Source: an uncultured Clostridia bacterium | GTDB lineage: Bacteria; Bacillota; Clostridia; TANB77; CAG-508 | Assembly (NCBI GenBank): GCA_948739805.1 | Contig: CAPYID010000036.1 | Coordinates: 1-19,093 of the forward strand | DNA length: 19,093 bases | Direction of reading: 5' to 3' | In this document: positions 6,453-12,830 of the stretch, piece by piece | Position numbering within the stretch: the first letter of the stretch is position 1 | Layout of the letters: each line of letters begins with the position of its first letter | The notes under the pieces: generated by a model | Databases searched by the model: none | Told to the model about the DNA's origin: nothing | What the model saw: only the letters and a program-made list of their open reading frames with translations | Translations under genes and position numbers: made by a program

Positions 6453-6486
6453 AACATAGAAAATTTGTTTGATGGTGGAGGGAAAT

Positions 6487-7095
6487 ATGTTTGCATACAT
6501 AAAAGGAAATATAGAAGAAAAATCAAGTGGATATATAGTAATAGAAGCCAATGGAGTAGGATATAAAATATTTATGCCAGAGCCAGAAATAGAAAATCTA
6601 GGAGAAATCGGAGAAAATGTAAAAGTACACACATATTATTGGGTAAGAGAAGACAACATTAGTCTATATGGATTTTCAACAAAAGAAGAACTTAGAATGT
6701 TTGAAATATTAATAACCACAAGTGGAATAGGAGCAAAATCAGCAATTACTATTCTATCAAATATTGATGCATCAAGTTTTGCACTTGCTGTAATAAACGA
6801 GGATGCCCATAAACTCACTAAACTACCAGGAATAGGAGCAAAAACAGCAGCTAGAATGATATTAGAATTAAAAGATAAAATAAAGAAACAAGACTTAGAA
6901 ACAAAAGGAAGTGAGCAAAAGCAAGAACTAGATACAGCAATATATAATGATGAAAAAATTGATGAAGCAATATCTGCTTTACAAGTGTTAGGATATAGTA
7001 AGAGAGAAATAGAAAAAGCATTTGAAAAAATAAGCCTAGAAGATATGAGTGTCGAAGATATGATTAGGAAGGGATTAGCTCTATTAGGAAAATAG
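6487..7095 (+). CDS. ruvA: Holliday junction branch migration protein RuvA
   Basis: RuvA binds four-way DNA junctions as a tetramer and loads the RuvB motor. This 202-residue protein has the usual length and order: an N-terminal OB fold (MFAYIKGNIEEK, VIEANGVGYKIFMP, VHTYYWVREDNISLYGF), two helix-hairpin-helix motifs (ITTSGIGAKSAI and LTKLPGIGAKTAARMILELKDKI), a variable linker, and a C-terminal RuvB-contact domain (DEAISALQVLGYSKREIEKAF). The frame is open from a TTG at 6469, but the ATG at 6487 follows GGTGGAGGG and gives the family N-terminus. Ordinarily ruvB follows; here the next gene is rarA, 108 bases downstream on the same strand with one dispersed repeat between them. Confidence 0.95.
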   Translation: MFAYIKGNIEEKSSGYIVIEANGVGYKIFMPEPEIENLGEIGENVKVHTYYWVREDNISLYGFSTKEELRMFEILITTSGIGAKSAITILSNIDASSFALAVINEDAHKLTKLPGIGAKTAARMILELKDKIKKQDLETKGSEQKQELDTAIYNDEKIDEAISALQVLGYSKREIEKAFEKISLEDMSVEDMIRKGLALLGK

Positions 7096-7130
7096 CATTA
7101 CGAAATAATTGAAAACAATTCTTTCGAGCA

Positions 7131-7156
7131 TTGTAGGGGCACCCTTTGGGCGTCCG
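7131..7156 (+). repeat. TGTAGGGGC-type dispersed repeat
   Basis: This 26-nt element differs from the copy at 6294-6318 by one base (A for G at 7141). It forms a CACCC/GGGCG-type hairpin with a TTT loop. It lies in the ruvA-rarA gap and is not followed by a T-run. Confidence 0.7.
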
Positions 7157-7203
7157 TGTTACAAGGGAGAGAGTAAATAAAATATACAAGAAAGGAAGAA
7201 AAT

Positions 7204-8445
7204 ATGGACTTATCACAACCATTAGCATATAGAATGATGCCAAAAACGTTAGAAGAATATGTTGGACAAGAACATATTTTATCTAAAGACAAAATCCTTT
7301 ATAGAACAATAAAAGCAGATAGAATATCAAGTATTATACTATGGGGACCACCAGGATGTGGAAAAACATCACTTGCAAAAGTAATAAGTAATACAACAAA
7401 ATATCAATTTTCAAGATTAAACGCTGTAACCTCAGGAGTTTCAGACATAAAGAAAGCAATAGAAGAAGCAAAAAATCCATTTTTAAACCCTACAGGAAAA
7501 TGTATACTATTTATTGATGAAATTCACCGATTCAATAAACTACAACAAGATGCACTATTACCATATGTAGAAAATGGAACAGTAATACTAATAGGAGCAA
7601 CAACAGAAAATCCATACTTTGAAGTTAATAAAGCTCTAATATCAAGATCTATGGTTGTTAAACTAGATCCATTAAATGAAAAAGATATATTTAAAATATT
7701 AAAAAATGCATTAGAAAACCCAGAAGGTCTAGGAAGTTTCAATGTAAAAATCGAAGACTCTACATTAATGAAAATTGCAGAGATCTCAAATGGAGATGTT
7801 AGGACAGCATTAAATGGTTTAGAGATAGCAGTGTTAACAACAGAAATGGGTTCTGATGGAAAAATAACAATAACAGATGAAATAATGAAAGAAAGCATTC
7901 AAAAAAGAAAAGCTATATTTGATAAAAATGGAGACACACATTATGATAACATAAGTGCATTTATAAAATCCATGAGAGGCTCAGACTCAGATGCAACACT
8001 TTTTTACCTTGCAAGAGCATTAAATGGAGGAGAAGATCCAGTATTTATGGCAAGAAGAATTGTAATTGCAGCAAGTGAAGATGTTGGACTTGCAAATCCA
8101 AATGCACTAGTAGTTGCAACAGCTGCTATGCAAGCAGTCAGTATGGTCGGAATGCCAGAAGCAAGAATAATTTTAGCAGAGGCGGCAGTATATTTAGCAG
8201 AATCAAAAAAATCCAATGCTACTTATTTAGGAATAAACAAAGCATTAGAAGATGTACAAACTAAAGATACAGGAACAATACCAATGCACATAAGAAACTC
8301 TGTAGCAAAAGGAATGGAACAATTTGGATATGGTGAAGGATATAAATATCCACATGACTATCCAAATCATGTGGTTGAGCAACAATACTTACCAGACAAA
8401 ATGCTAGGAACTAAATATTTTATAAAAGATGAAAACATTATATAA
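7204..8445 (+). CDS. rarA: Replication-associated recombination protein A (RarA/MgsA), AAA+ ATPase
   Basis: RarA is a clamp-loader-related AAA+ ATPase that acts at stalled replication forks with SSB. The 413-residue protein has MDLSQPLAYRMMPKTLEEYVGQEH at the N-terminus, Walker A GPPGCGKT (residues 48-55), Walker B ILFIDEIHRF (101-110), sensor GATTENP (131-137), SRSMVV, GDVRTALNGLE, and the C-terminal MgsA domain (DPVFMARRIVIAASEDVGLANP, ATYLGINKALEDV, YPHDYPNHVVEQQYLP). It is full length. ATG with AAAGGAAG. It probably shares a transcript with ruvA, which groups two fork/recombination functions. RuvB was considered and excluded: the C-terminal half is that of RarA, with no RuvB winged-helix signature. 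Confidence 0.95.
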   Translation: MDLSQPLAYRMMPKTLEEYVGQEHILSKDKILYRTIKADRISSIILWGPPGCGKTSLAKVISNTTKYQFSRLNAVTSGVSDIKKAIEEAKNPFLNPTGKCILFIDEIHRFNKLQQDALLPYVENGTVILIGATTENPYFEVNKALISRSMVVKLDPLNEKDIFKILKNALENPEGLGSFNVKIEDSTLMKIAEISNGDVRTALNGLEIAVLTTEMGSDGKITITDEIMKESIQKRKAIFDKNGDTHYDNISAFIKSMRGSDSDATLFYLARALNGGEDPVFMARRIVIAASEDVGLANPNALVVATAAMQAVSMVGMPEARIILAEAAVYLAESKKSNATYLGINKALEDVQTKDTGTIPMHIRNSVAKGMEQFGYGEGYKYPHDYPNHVVEQQYLPDKMLGTKYFIKDENII

Positions 8446-8450
8446 AATCT

Positions 8451-8481
8451 GGAGATATTCCTAAAAGCTTAGAATATCTCC
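8451..8481. terminator. Convergent terminator between rarA and small HTH gene
   Basis: A perfect 10-bp stem (GGAGATATTC 8451-8460, GAATATCTCC 8472-8481) with an 11-nt loop. On the minus strand it is followed by AGATTTTAT. It lies between two converging genes and probably serves both. Confidence 0.6.
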
Positions 8482-8484
8482 AAA

Positions 8485-8703
8485 CTACTTATCTTTTGTT
8501 TTATCAGGAATATATTCTAATAACTCTGAAATTTCGCAATTAAATACTTTGCATATATTATTTAAATGTTTAACATCAATACGTTTAATTTCCTCATAAT
8601 ACATTTTAGAAACAGTTGCAGGTCTGATTTTTGCCTGCTTTGCAAGTGAAGATTGAGTCATCTTATTCTTACCCAATAAATCTGATATTTTAATTTTAAT
8701 CAT
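8485..8703 (-). CDS. Small XRE-type helix-turn-helix regulator
   Basis: A 72-residue protein made of little more than a Cro/CI-type domain: MIKIKISDLLGKNKMTQSSLAKQAKIRPATVSKMYYEEIKRIDVKHLNNICKVFNCEISELLEYIP. The turn and recognition helix (KIRPATVSKMYYEE) and the closing helix match the short YozG/HTH_26-like group often found in mobile or stress loci. AGGAGGTG lies six bases before the ATG. It converges with rarA and diverges from the small gene at 8877. Target unknown. Confidence 0.85.
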   Translation of the reverse strand: MIKIKISDLLGKNKMTQSSLAKQAKIRPATVSKMYYEEIKRIDVKHLNNICKVFNCEISELLEYIPDKTKDK

Positions 8704-8876
8704 AATGCACCTCCTAAAAAATATAATTAAAAAAACATAGCAAATTAACTAATTAAGTTGTATTTTATCATTTTGTGTATTAAAATTGTATAATGTAATA
8801 GCAATATAACGTTAGAAGTAATAAAAAGTTATCTATCAGTAAAGAAATTACAAAATTTGGAAATAAGGAATATAAT

Positions 8877-9092
8877 ATGTTGGAAAAAAATAAGCAAATT
8901 GGAGAATTTCCAGAATGGAAGACAAGCAATAGAGAATACAAAAAAGAAATTCAAATATTTTTAGACAAAGCTGAAAATATAGAAAATGAAGAATTAAAAA
9001 AAGACATTATATGCCAAATGTTAAAATGTGACAAAATACTAACCAAAATGGCTGAACAGAAAATAAAAGAGACTAGTATAAAAAAAGTCTAA
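8877..9092 (+). CDS. Hypothetical small helical protein
   Basis: I do not recognise this 71-residue protein. It is charged and predicted helical throughout (KEIQIFLDKAENIENEELKKDIICQMLKCDKILTKMAEQKIKE), with two cysteines nine residues apart and no membrane segment. AAGGAA lies six bases before the ATG. It ends 19 bases before the first TauE/SafE half-gene, which lacks its own Shine-Dalgarno, so the two are likely on one transcript. A TATAAT stands at 8789-8794 but without a convincing -35. Confidence 0.6.
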   Translation: MLEKNKQIGEFPEWKTSNREYKKEIQIFLDKAENIENEELKKDIICQMLKCDKILTKMAEQKIKETSIKKV

Positions 9093-9111
9093 AAAGCCAA
9101 AATATAGTATT

Positions 9112-9459
9112 ATGATAAAAAAGATTAGTATAGGATTAATATCAGGGTTAATTACAGGGCTATTTGCAACAGGGGGAGGAACAATATTAATACCAGCATT
9201 TGTATATATTTTAGGAATGTCAGAAAAAGAATCAAGAGCTACAGCCATATGTTGTGTATTACCAGCCACAATAGTTAGTTTTATCTTTTACTATAAGAAC
9301 CAGTATGTTGACTTTAAAATAGGCATTTTAGCAGCCTTTGGAGGAATAATAGGAGCACTGATAGGAGTAAAACTATTAAATAAATTGTCTGACAGAATAT
9401 TAAAAATTTGCTTTATTATATTTTTAATTTATGTTTCAATAAGATTTATTATTAAATAA
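9112..9459 (+). CDS. TauE/SafE (TSUP) family membrane protein, N-terminal half-size
   Basis: TauE/SafE proteins move sulfur- or carbon-containing small anions and normally have about 250 residues made of two repeated halves. This 115-residue protein equals one half: three to four membrane segments and the family motif GLFATGGGTILIPAFVYILG at residues 16-35, followed by SRATAICCVLPAT and GGIIGALIGVKLL. No Shine-Dalgarno is visible before the ATG, yet the N-terminus fits the family, so translation may depend on the gene just upstream. The second half is encoded separately at 9614. The substrate is unknown. Confidence 0.8.
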   Translation: MIKKISIGLISGLITGLFATGGGTILIPAFVYILGMSEKESRATAICCVLPATIVSFIFYYKNQYVDFKIGILAAFGGIIGALIGVKLLNKLSDRILKICFIIFLIYVSIRFIIK

Positions 9460-9613
9460 AAATCAGATAAAACAATTTTAAAGAAAAAACTAAAACAGCA
9501 AAAAAGTGGCATTGTGAGAATGATTCATACATTATAGCTATAAAATAAAGAGAAAAGGTTGCAAAATAACAATTCTTTTCCAACCAGGTTTGTGTCTTAG
9601 AAAGGAATTAAAT

Positions 9614-9985
9614 ATGGTCATAATCATAGGTATAATATCTGGAATAGTTACATCATTAGGATTAGGAGGAGGTGCAATACTAATAATAGGACTAACTTTA
9701 CTGATAGGGATAGAACAACGTATTGCACAATCTGCAAATCTCATATTCTTTATACCAACAGCTATTACATCAATAATACTAAACTCAAAAAGAAAAATAA
9801 TAAAATGGAAAACTGCAATTCCAGTAATAATAGCAAGTGCAGTAAGTGCGGGGATAGGAGCAGGAATTGCTACTCAAATAGAAACTACAACTTTAAAGAA
9901 AATGTTTGGAATCTTCTTAGGAATAATAGCAATTTATGAAATATATACTTTACTAAAGTCCAATAATAGAGCAAATAAAAAATAA
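9614..9985 (+). CDS. TauE/SafE (TSUP) family membrane protein, second half-size
   Basis: A 123-residue hydrophobic protein with the repeat motif again (IISGIVTSLGLGGGAILIIGLTLLIG), then QSANLIFFIPTAITSI, a cytoplasmic loop NSKRKIIKWKTAI, and a Gly-rich helix AVSAGIGAGIATQIE. The ATG at 9614 has AAAGGA seven bases before it and is preferred over a TTG at 9590. A 154-bp gap separates it from the first half, with an imperfect hairpin at 9557-9585. The two proteins probably form a heteromeric transporter equivalent to one full-length TSUP protein. No frameshift joins them: the gap is too long and each has its own start. Confidence 0.8.
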   Translation: MVIIIGIISGIVTSLGLGGGAILIIGLTLLIGIEQRIAQSANLIFFIPTAITSIILNSKRKIIKWKTAIPVIIASAVSAGIGAGIATQIETTTLKKMFGIFLGIIAIYEIYTLLKSNNRANKK

Positions 9986-10056
9986 TCGTATATAATTAAC
10001 AAAAATAGAAATAATAAAAATGTAAATAAAAAGGAAATAAAAAGGAGGACACAATC

Positions 10057-10191
10057 ATGAACTTTGTAAAAGGGATACTAGTTGGTACAATGGTATCAGC
10101 AGGAATTATGATGATGTATAATGAAGGAACAAACAAAAAAACAATAATGAAAAAGGGAAGACAAATGGCAAAAAAAATGGGAATAATATAA
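10057..10191 (+). CDS. Small single-pass membrane protein
   Basis: A 44-codon frame with a strong AAAGGAGG nine bases before the ATG. Residues 4-21 (VKGILVGTMVSAGIMMMY) form a glycine-containing membrane helix, followed by a basic tail (KKTIMKKGRQMAKKMGII). This layout resembles the short YtxH/DUF3918-like proteins of Bacillota, but that is a resemblance in form only. It follows the TauE/SafE half-gene by 71 bases on the same strand and is followed by a hairpin at 10218-10236. Confidence 0.65.
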   Translation: MNFVKGILVGTMVSAGIMMMYNEGTNKKTIMKKGRQMAKKMGII

Positions 10192-10212
10192 AAACACTTT
10201 CACATCATGAAC

Positions 10213-10241
10213 AAAAATAGGGGCAATATGCCCCTACAATG
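10213..10241. repeat. TGTAGGGGC-type repeat, inverted, acting as convergent terminator
   Basis: An 8-bp perfect stem (TAGGGGCA 10218-10225, TGCCCCTA 10229-10236) has a 3-nt loop. In the minus orientation it begins ATTGTAGGGGC, as in the other copies, and is followed by T-rich sequence on both sides. It sits exactly between convergent genes ending at 10191 and 10242, so it probably ends both transcripts. Confidence 0.65.
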
Positions 10242-10697
10242 TTATTTATTTTCACATTCATTAGCTTCAGGTAAACATTCTCTTGTATCACAAGGATAAC
10301 ATGGTTTTTTATCATCACAAAAATCCATATCCATACCTTTTAAGCATCTACCCTTATGATGACATTTTGCACAAACTTTAACATGTTTAACTCTATTTAC
10401 CCATATATCAACAGCATACTTTCTATCTGGGCAAAGAGGACCAAATACGAATTCACCATATTCATCTGTAAAAGTATGAGATACAGGTTTTCTAACTTCT
10501 TCACCTTTTTCATAACATATTTCTATAAGTTTAACAACAGCATCAGCAACAGGATCATTACAAGAATCTTTTATAACGCCATATATTACATTTCTTTCAT
10601 CTTCTGGTAACTCTATATCCAAATCAAATTGTTTTCCCTTTTCTATCAAACCATTAACCTCAACAACAGGGCATTTCTTAGTCATATCCATTTCCAT
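10242..10697 (-). CDS. Carboxypeptidase-regulatory-like domain protein with Cys-rich tail
   Basis: A 151-residue protein, no signal peptide. Residues about 30-105 form a carboxypeptidase-regulatory-like (Ig-like beta) domain: ERNVIYGVIKDSCNDPVADAVVKLIEI, HTFTDEYGEFVFGPLCPDRKYAVDIWVN. The last 45 residues hold eight of its twelve cysteines in CX2C-like pairs (VCAKCHHKGRC, KPCYPC), suggesting metal binding or disulfide cross-linking as in spore-coat-type proteins; this is inference. An ATG at 10715 opens the frame six codons earlier, but AAAGGA lies inside that stretch, so the ATG at 10697 is the likely start. A candidate sigma-K-like promoter lies upstream (10774-10801). The gene is convergent with the small membrane gene and divergent from the cdaA operon. 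Confidence 0.7.
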   Translation of the reverse strand: MEMDMTKKCPVVEVNGLIEKGKQFDLDIELPEDERNVIYGVIKDSCNDPVADAVVKLIEICYEKGEEVRKPVSHTFTDEYGEFVFGPLCPDRKYAVDIWVNRVKHVKVCAKCHHKGRCLKGMDMDFCDDKKPCYPCDTRECLPEANECENK

Positions 10698-10773
10698 AAA
10701 ATCATTTCCTTTCATAAATACATAACATCAGTATCAATAGAAAATCGATATCTATTAACATAATGCTTTAATA

Positions 10774-10801
10774 TATACTATGTAAAATTATGAAAATAAG
10801 T
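10774..10801 (-). promoter_or_regulatory. Candidate sigma-K-like promoter
   Basis: On the minus strand AC (10801-10800), 17 bases, then CATAGTATA (10782-10774) fits the published sigma-K pattern AC-N16/17-CATANNNTA. The pattern is short and AT-rich, so a chance match in this DNA is quite possible. Confidence 0.25.
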
Positions 10802-10812
10802 TACAAAAAATA

Positions 10813-10841
10813 TTGAAAAATAAATAATTATGTGGTATAAA
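10813..10841 (+). promoter_or_regulatory. Sigma-A promoter with extended -10 for the small-protein/cdaA operon
   Basis: TTGAAA (10813-10818), 17-nt spacer, TATAAA (10836-10841) preceded by TGG. It lies about 58 bases before the start of the 57-codon gene. Confidence 0.65.
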
Positions 10842-10898
10842 AGTAATAGAAAAATATAAAAATATTCTATCAAATCACATAAGAAAGGAAGAATAAAA

Positions 10899-11072
10899 AT
10901 GTCAGAAAATAATATTGATAAAACAGTAGAAAAAGAAGGGATATGCAAAAAATTAAAGAAAGTAGATAAATCAAAATTTTTTGCCAAAATATTAGCAGGA
11001 ATACTAGCAGCACTGATGATATTAAGTATAGCAGCAACATGTATATATGCTATAATAAGTATGGTAAAATAG
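10899..11072 (+). CDS. Small membrane protein co-transcribed with cdaA
   Basis: A 57-codon frame with AAAGGAAG eight bases before the ATG. It has a hydrophilic N-terminus (MSENNIDKTVEKEGICKKLKK), then a membrane helix of about 24 residues (FAKILAGILAALMILSIAATCIYAII) and a very short tail. The AGGAG for cdaA (11071-11075) overlaps this gene's TAG stop (11070-11072), so the two are translationally coupled. It has its own promoter with extended -10. The place is that of a cdaA partner, but it has no likeness in size to CdaR/YbbR. A role in CdaA membrane assembly or control is a guess from position. Confidence 0.65.
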   Translation: MSENNIDKTVEKEGICKKLKKVDKSKFFAKILAGILAALMILSIAATCIYAIISMVK

Positions 11073-11081
11073 GAGTATTAG

Positions 11082-11993
11082 ATGATTGAAAGTAATATAA
11101 ATATAAACAATAGCTTTTGGATTAACATGGAAAACTATATCCAAACACTACAAAACAATCCATTTAACTTAATAATGTTTATTTTAGATATAGCTATTGT
11201 CATACTAGTACTAGTAAAAGTATTTAAGATAGTAAAAGAATCTAGGGCATGGCAATTATTAAAAGGAATACTACTATTAATAGTAATAATGGCAGTAAGT
11301 TCAATATGTCATCTATACATATTAAACTATATATTAACATCACTCATGACATATGGAGTAGTATTTGTAGTACTATTTCAACCAGAACTTAGGAGAGTTC
11401 TAGAACAATTAGGTAGCAATAAAATAGCAAGATTTTTTGGACTAGACAAAGACTTTACAACAAAAGCGAAAGAAGATATATACAAAGTTGCAATTGCAAC
11501 ATCAGAACTTGCAAAAGACAAAATAGGAGCACTAATAGTAATAGAAAGAGATATAAAAATAAAAGATATAATATCAACAGGAATACTAATGGATGCAGAA
11601 ATATCACCGCAACTATTAGTAAACATATTCACACCAAAAACACCACTACATGATGGAGCAGTTGTAATAAGTGGAGGAAGAATAAAAGCCTCAGCATGTA
11701 TGTTACCATTAGCAAATGATAATGACATAGCAAGGGAATTAGGAACAAGACATAGAGCAGCAATTGGCATATCAAAAGAATCAGACGCAATAGCAGTAGT
11801 TGTATCAGAAGAAACTGGAAAGATTTCAATAGCAAAAGATGGTACATTAATAGCAGATGTAAAAGAAGACACATTAAAGAAAATACTTATAAAAAACATA
11901 ATTACAAAAAGACTAAATGAAACAAGAAGCGGAAAAAAAGAAAAACTAAAAAATGTTAAAGAGAGCATAAAGCAAAAATTTAATTTGCCATAG
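11082..11993 (+). CDS. cdaA: Diadenylate cyclase CdaA (c-di-AMP synthase)
   Basis: CdaA joins two ATP into cyclic di-AMP, which controls potassium and osmolyte balance and wall homeostasis. The 303-residue protein has three membrane helices (about residues 29-50, 59-78 and 81-100), then FQPELRRVLEQLG and the DAC (DisA_N) domain with both catalytic motifs: LHDGA (189-193) and GTRHRAA (221-227). The C-terminal tail is basic and rather long. AGGAG lies six bases before the ATG. The usual downstream partner genes cdaR (ybbR) and glmM are absent; a transposase unit follows directly. Its last codons and TAG stop (11985-11993) run up to the 27-bp terminal repeat of that unit, so the 3' end may have been affected by the insertion. 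Confidence 0.95.
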   Translation: MIESNININNSFWINMENYIQTLQNNPFNLIMFILDIAIVILVLVKVFKIVKESRAWQLLKGILLLIVIMAVSSICHLYILNYILTSLMTYGVVFVVLFQPELRRVLEQLGSNKIARFFGLDKDFTTKAKEDIYKVAIATSELAKDKIGALIVIERDIKIKDIISTGILMDAEISPQLLVNIFTPKTPLHDGAVVISGGRIKASACMLPLANDNDIARELGTRHRAAIGISKESDAIAVVVSEETGKISIAKDGTLIADVKEDTLKKILIKNIITKRLNETRSGKKEKLKNVKESIKQKFNLP

Positions 11994-12812
11994 GGGACGG
12001 AGAATTTTGGCAATTATTTAGAAAAAAGGTTCCATTTAAGAGAAAAAGGTGTTAAGATATATAAGGGGCTAATAGGAAGGACGGATTTATATGCCTAGAA
12101 AGCCAAGAAATAATATAAAAACACCTTTTATTCATGTTATGACACAAGGAATAAATAAAAGTTATATTTTCAGTGAAGAGCAAGATATAAAATATTATAT
12201 TAGTACTATGTATGATATCAAAGAAAAATACAGTATAAAAATAGTAGCATATTGTATTATGAATAATCATGCTCATATATTAATAGAGACAAACGATGTA
12301 GATAAATTAAGTAAATATATGCAGTGTTTGAATACAAAATATGCAATATATTATAATAAAAAATATAACAGGATAGGATATGTTTTTCGAGATAGATACA
12401 GAAGCGAAGAAATACTTAGTGAAAATCATTTAAATAATTGTATACAATATATTTATAATAATCCTGTAAAAGCTAAAATTTGTAGAAACGCAGAAGAATA
12501 TCCTTATTCTAATTATAAATTTTCGAAATTAGAGATAAAAGAAGAAATAGAACAATACAAGTTTATGGATATAGAAGAAAAAGAATATGGGCAAATAATA
12601 AGAGAATATATGAGTAAAAACAATTTAAAAATAGATAATTTATTAAAGAATAAGATAGATTTAAGGAAAATGGTAATATATTTGAAAAATGAAGAAAAAA
12701 TGTCTTATAGGAATATGGAAAAAGAATTAGGGATAAGTAGAGAGACATTAAGAAAATCAATTAAATAATTGCCAAAATTCTCCGTCCCTATTGGCAAAAT
12801 TCTCCGTCCCTA
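11994..12812 (+). mobile_element. REP-associated tyrosine transposase (RAYT) unit with perfect inverted repeats
   Basis: Perfect 27-bp inverted repeats (11994-12020 and 12762-12788; core GACGGAGAATTTTGGC) flank the transposase gene. The right repeat contains the transposase stop codon. A further copy of the core in the same orientation as the right repeat follows directly (12791-12812). Adding flanking bases, each end carries a TTGCCA-N-GGGACGG pattern that could fold on itself (TTGCCA with TGGCAA), as expected for REP-like substrates. No clear target-site duplication is visible, as is normal for Y1 transposases. It lies between cdaA and the flavoprotein gene, probably dividing a former operon. 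Confidence 0.75.
12091..12768 (+). CDS. Y1_Tnp/RAYT family single-strand DNA transposase
   Basis: A 225-residue HUH endonuclease of the REP-associated tyrosine transposase type. The HUH motif is IVAYCIMNNHAHILIE (His60, His62), GYVFRDRYRSEEI follows at 97-109, and the catalytic tyrosine is Y120 in CIQYIYNNPVKAK. Such enzymes nick single-stranded repeat hairpins through a 5'-phosphotyrosine. The C-terminus adds a helix-turn-helix (MSYRNMEKELGISRETLRKSIK), common in the Clostridia group. The frame is complete with all catalytic residues, so it may be active. The ATG has GGAAGG upstream, about 11 bases away. The stop codon lies inside the right-hand 27-bp repeat. Confidence 0.9.
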   Translation: MPRKPRNNIKTPFIHVMTQGINKSYIFSEEQDIKYYISTMYDIKEKYSIKIVAYCIMNNHAHILIETNDVDKLSKYMQCLNTKYAIYYNKKYNRIGYVFRDRYRSEEILSENHLNNCIQYIYNNPVKAKICRNAEEYPYSNYKFSKLEIKEEIEQYKFMDIEEKEYGQIIREYMSKNNLKIDNLLKNKIDLRKMVIYLKNEEKMSYRNMEKELGISRETLRKSIK

Positions 12813-12830
12813 TTGGCAAAGGAGAGCATT

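Noticed and set aside
9557..9585. Hairpin GGTTG-C-AAAA/TTTT-C-CAACC between the TauE/SafE half-genes
   Set aside because: It has a central mismatch and no T-run, so I could not support a terminator or riboswitch.
9112..9985. The two TauE/SafE genes as one gene split by a frameshift
   Set aside because: They are 154 bp apart and the second has its own Shine-Dalgarno and start, with the usual N-terminus of a repeat.
11378..12013. A 211-codon minus-strand frame across cdaA
   Set aside because: It is the complement of a clear DAC-domain gene, with Phe/Ser-rich low-complexity translation and no Shine-Dalgarno.
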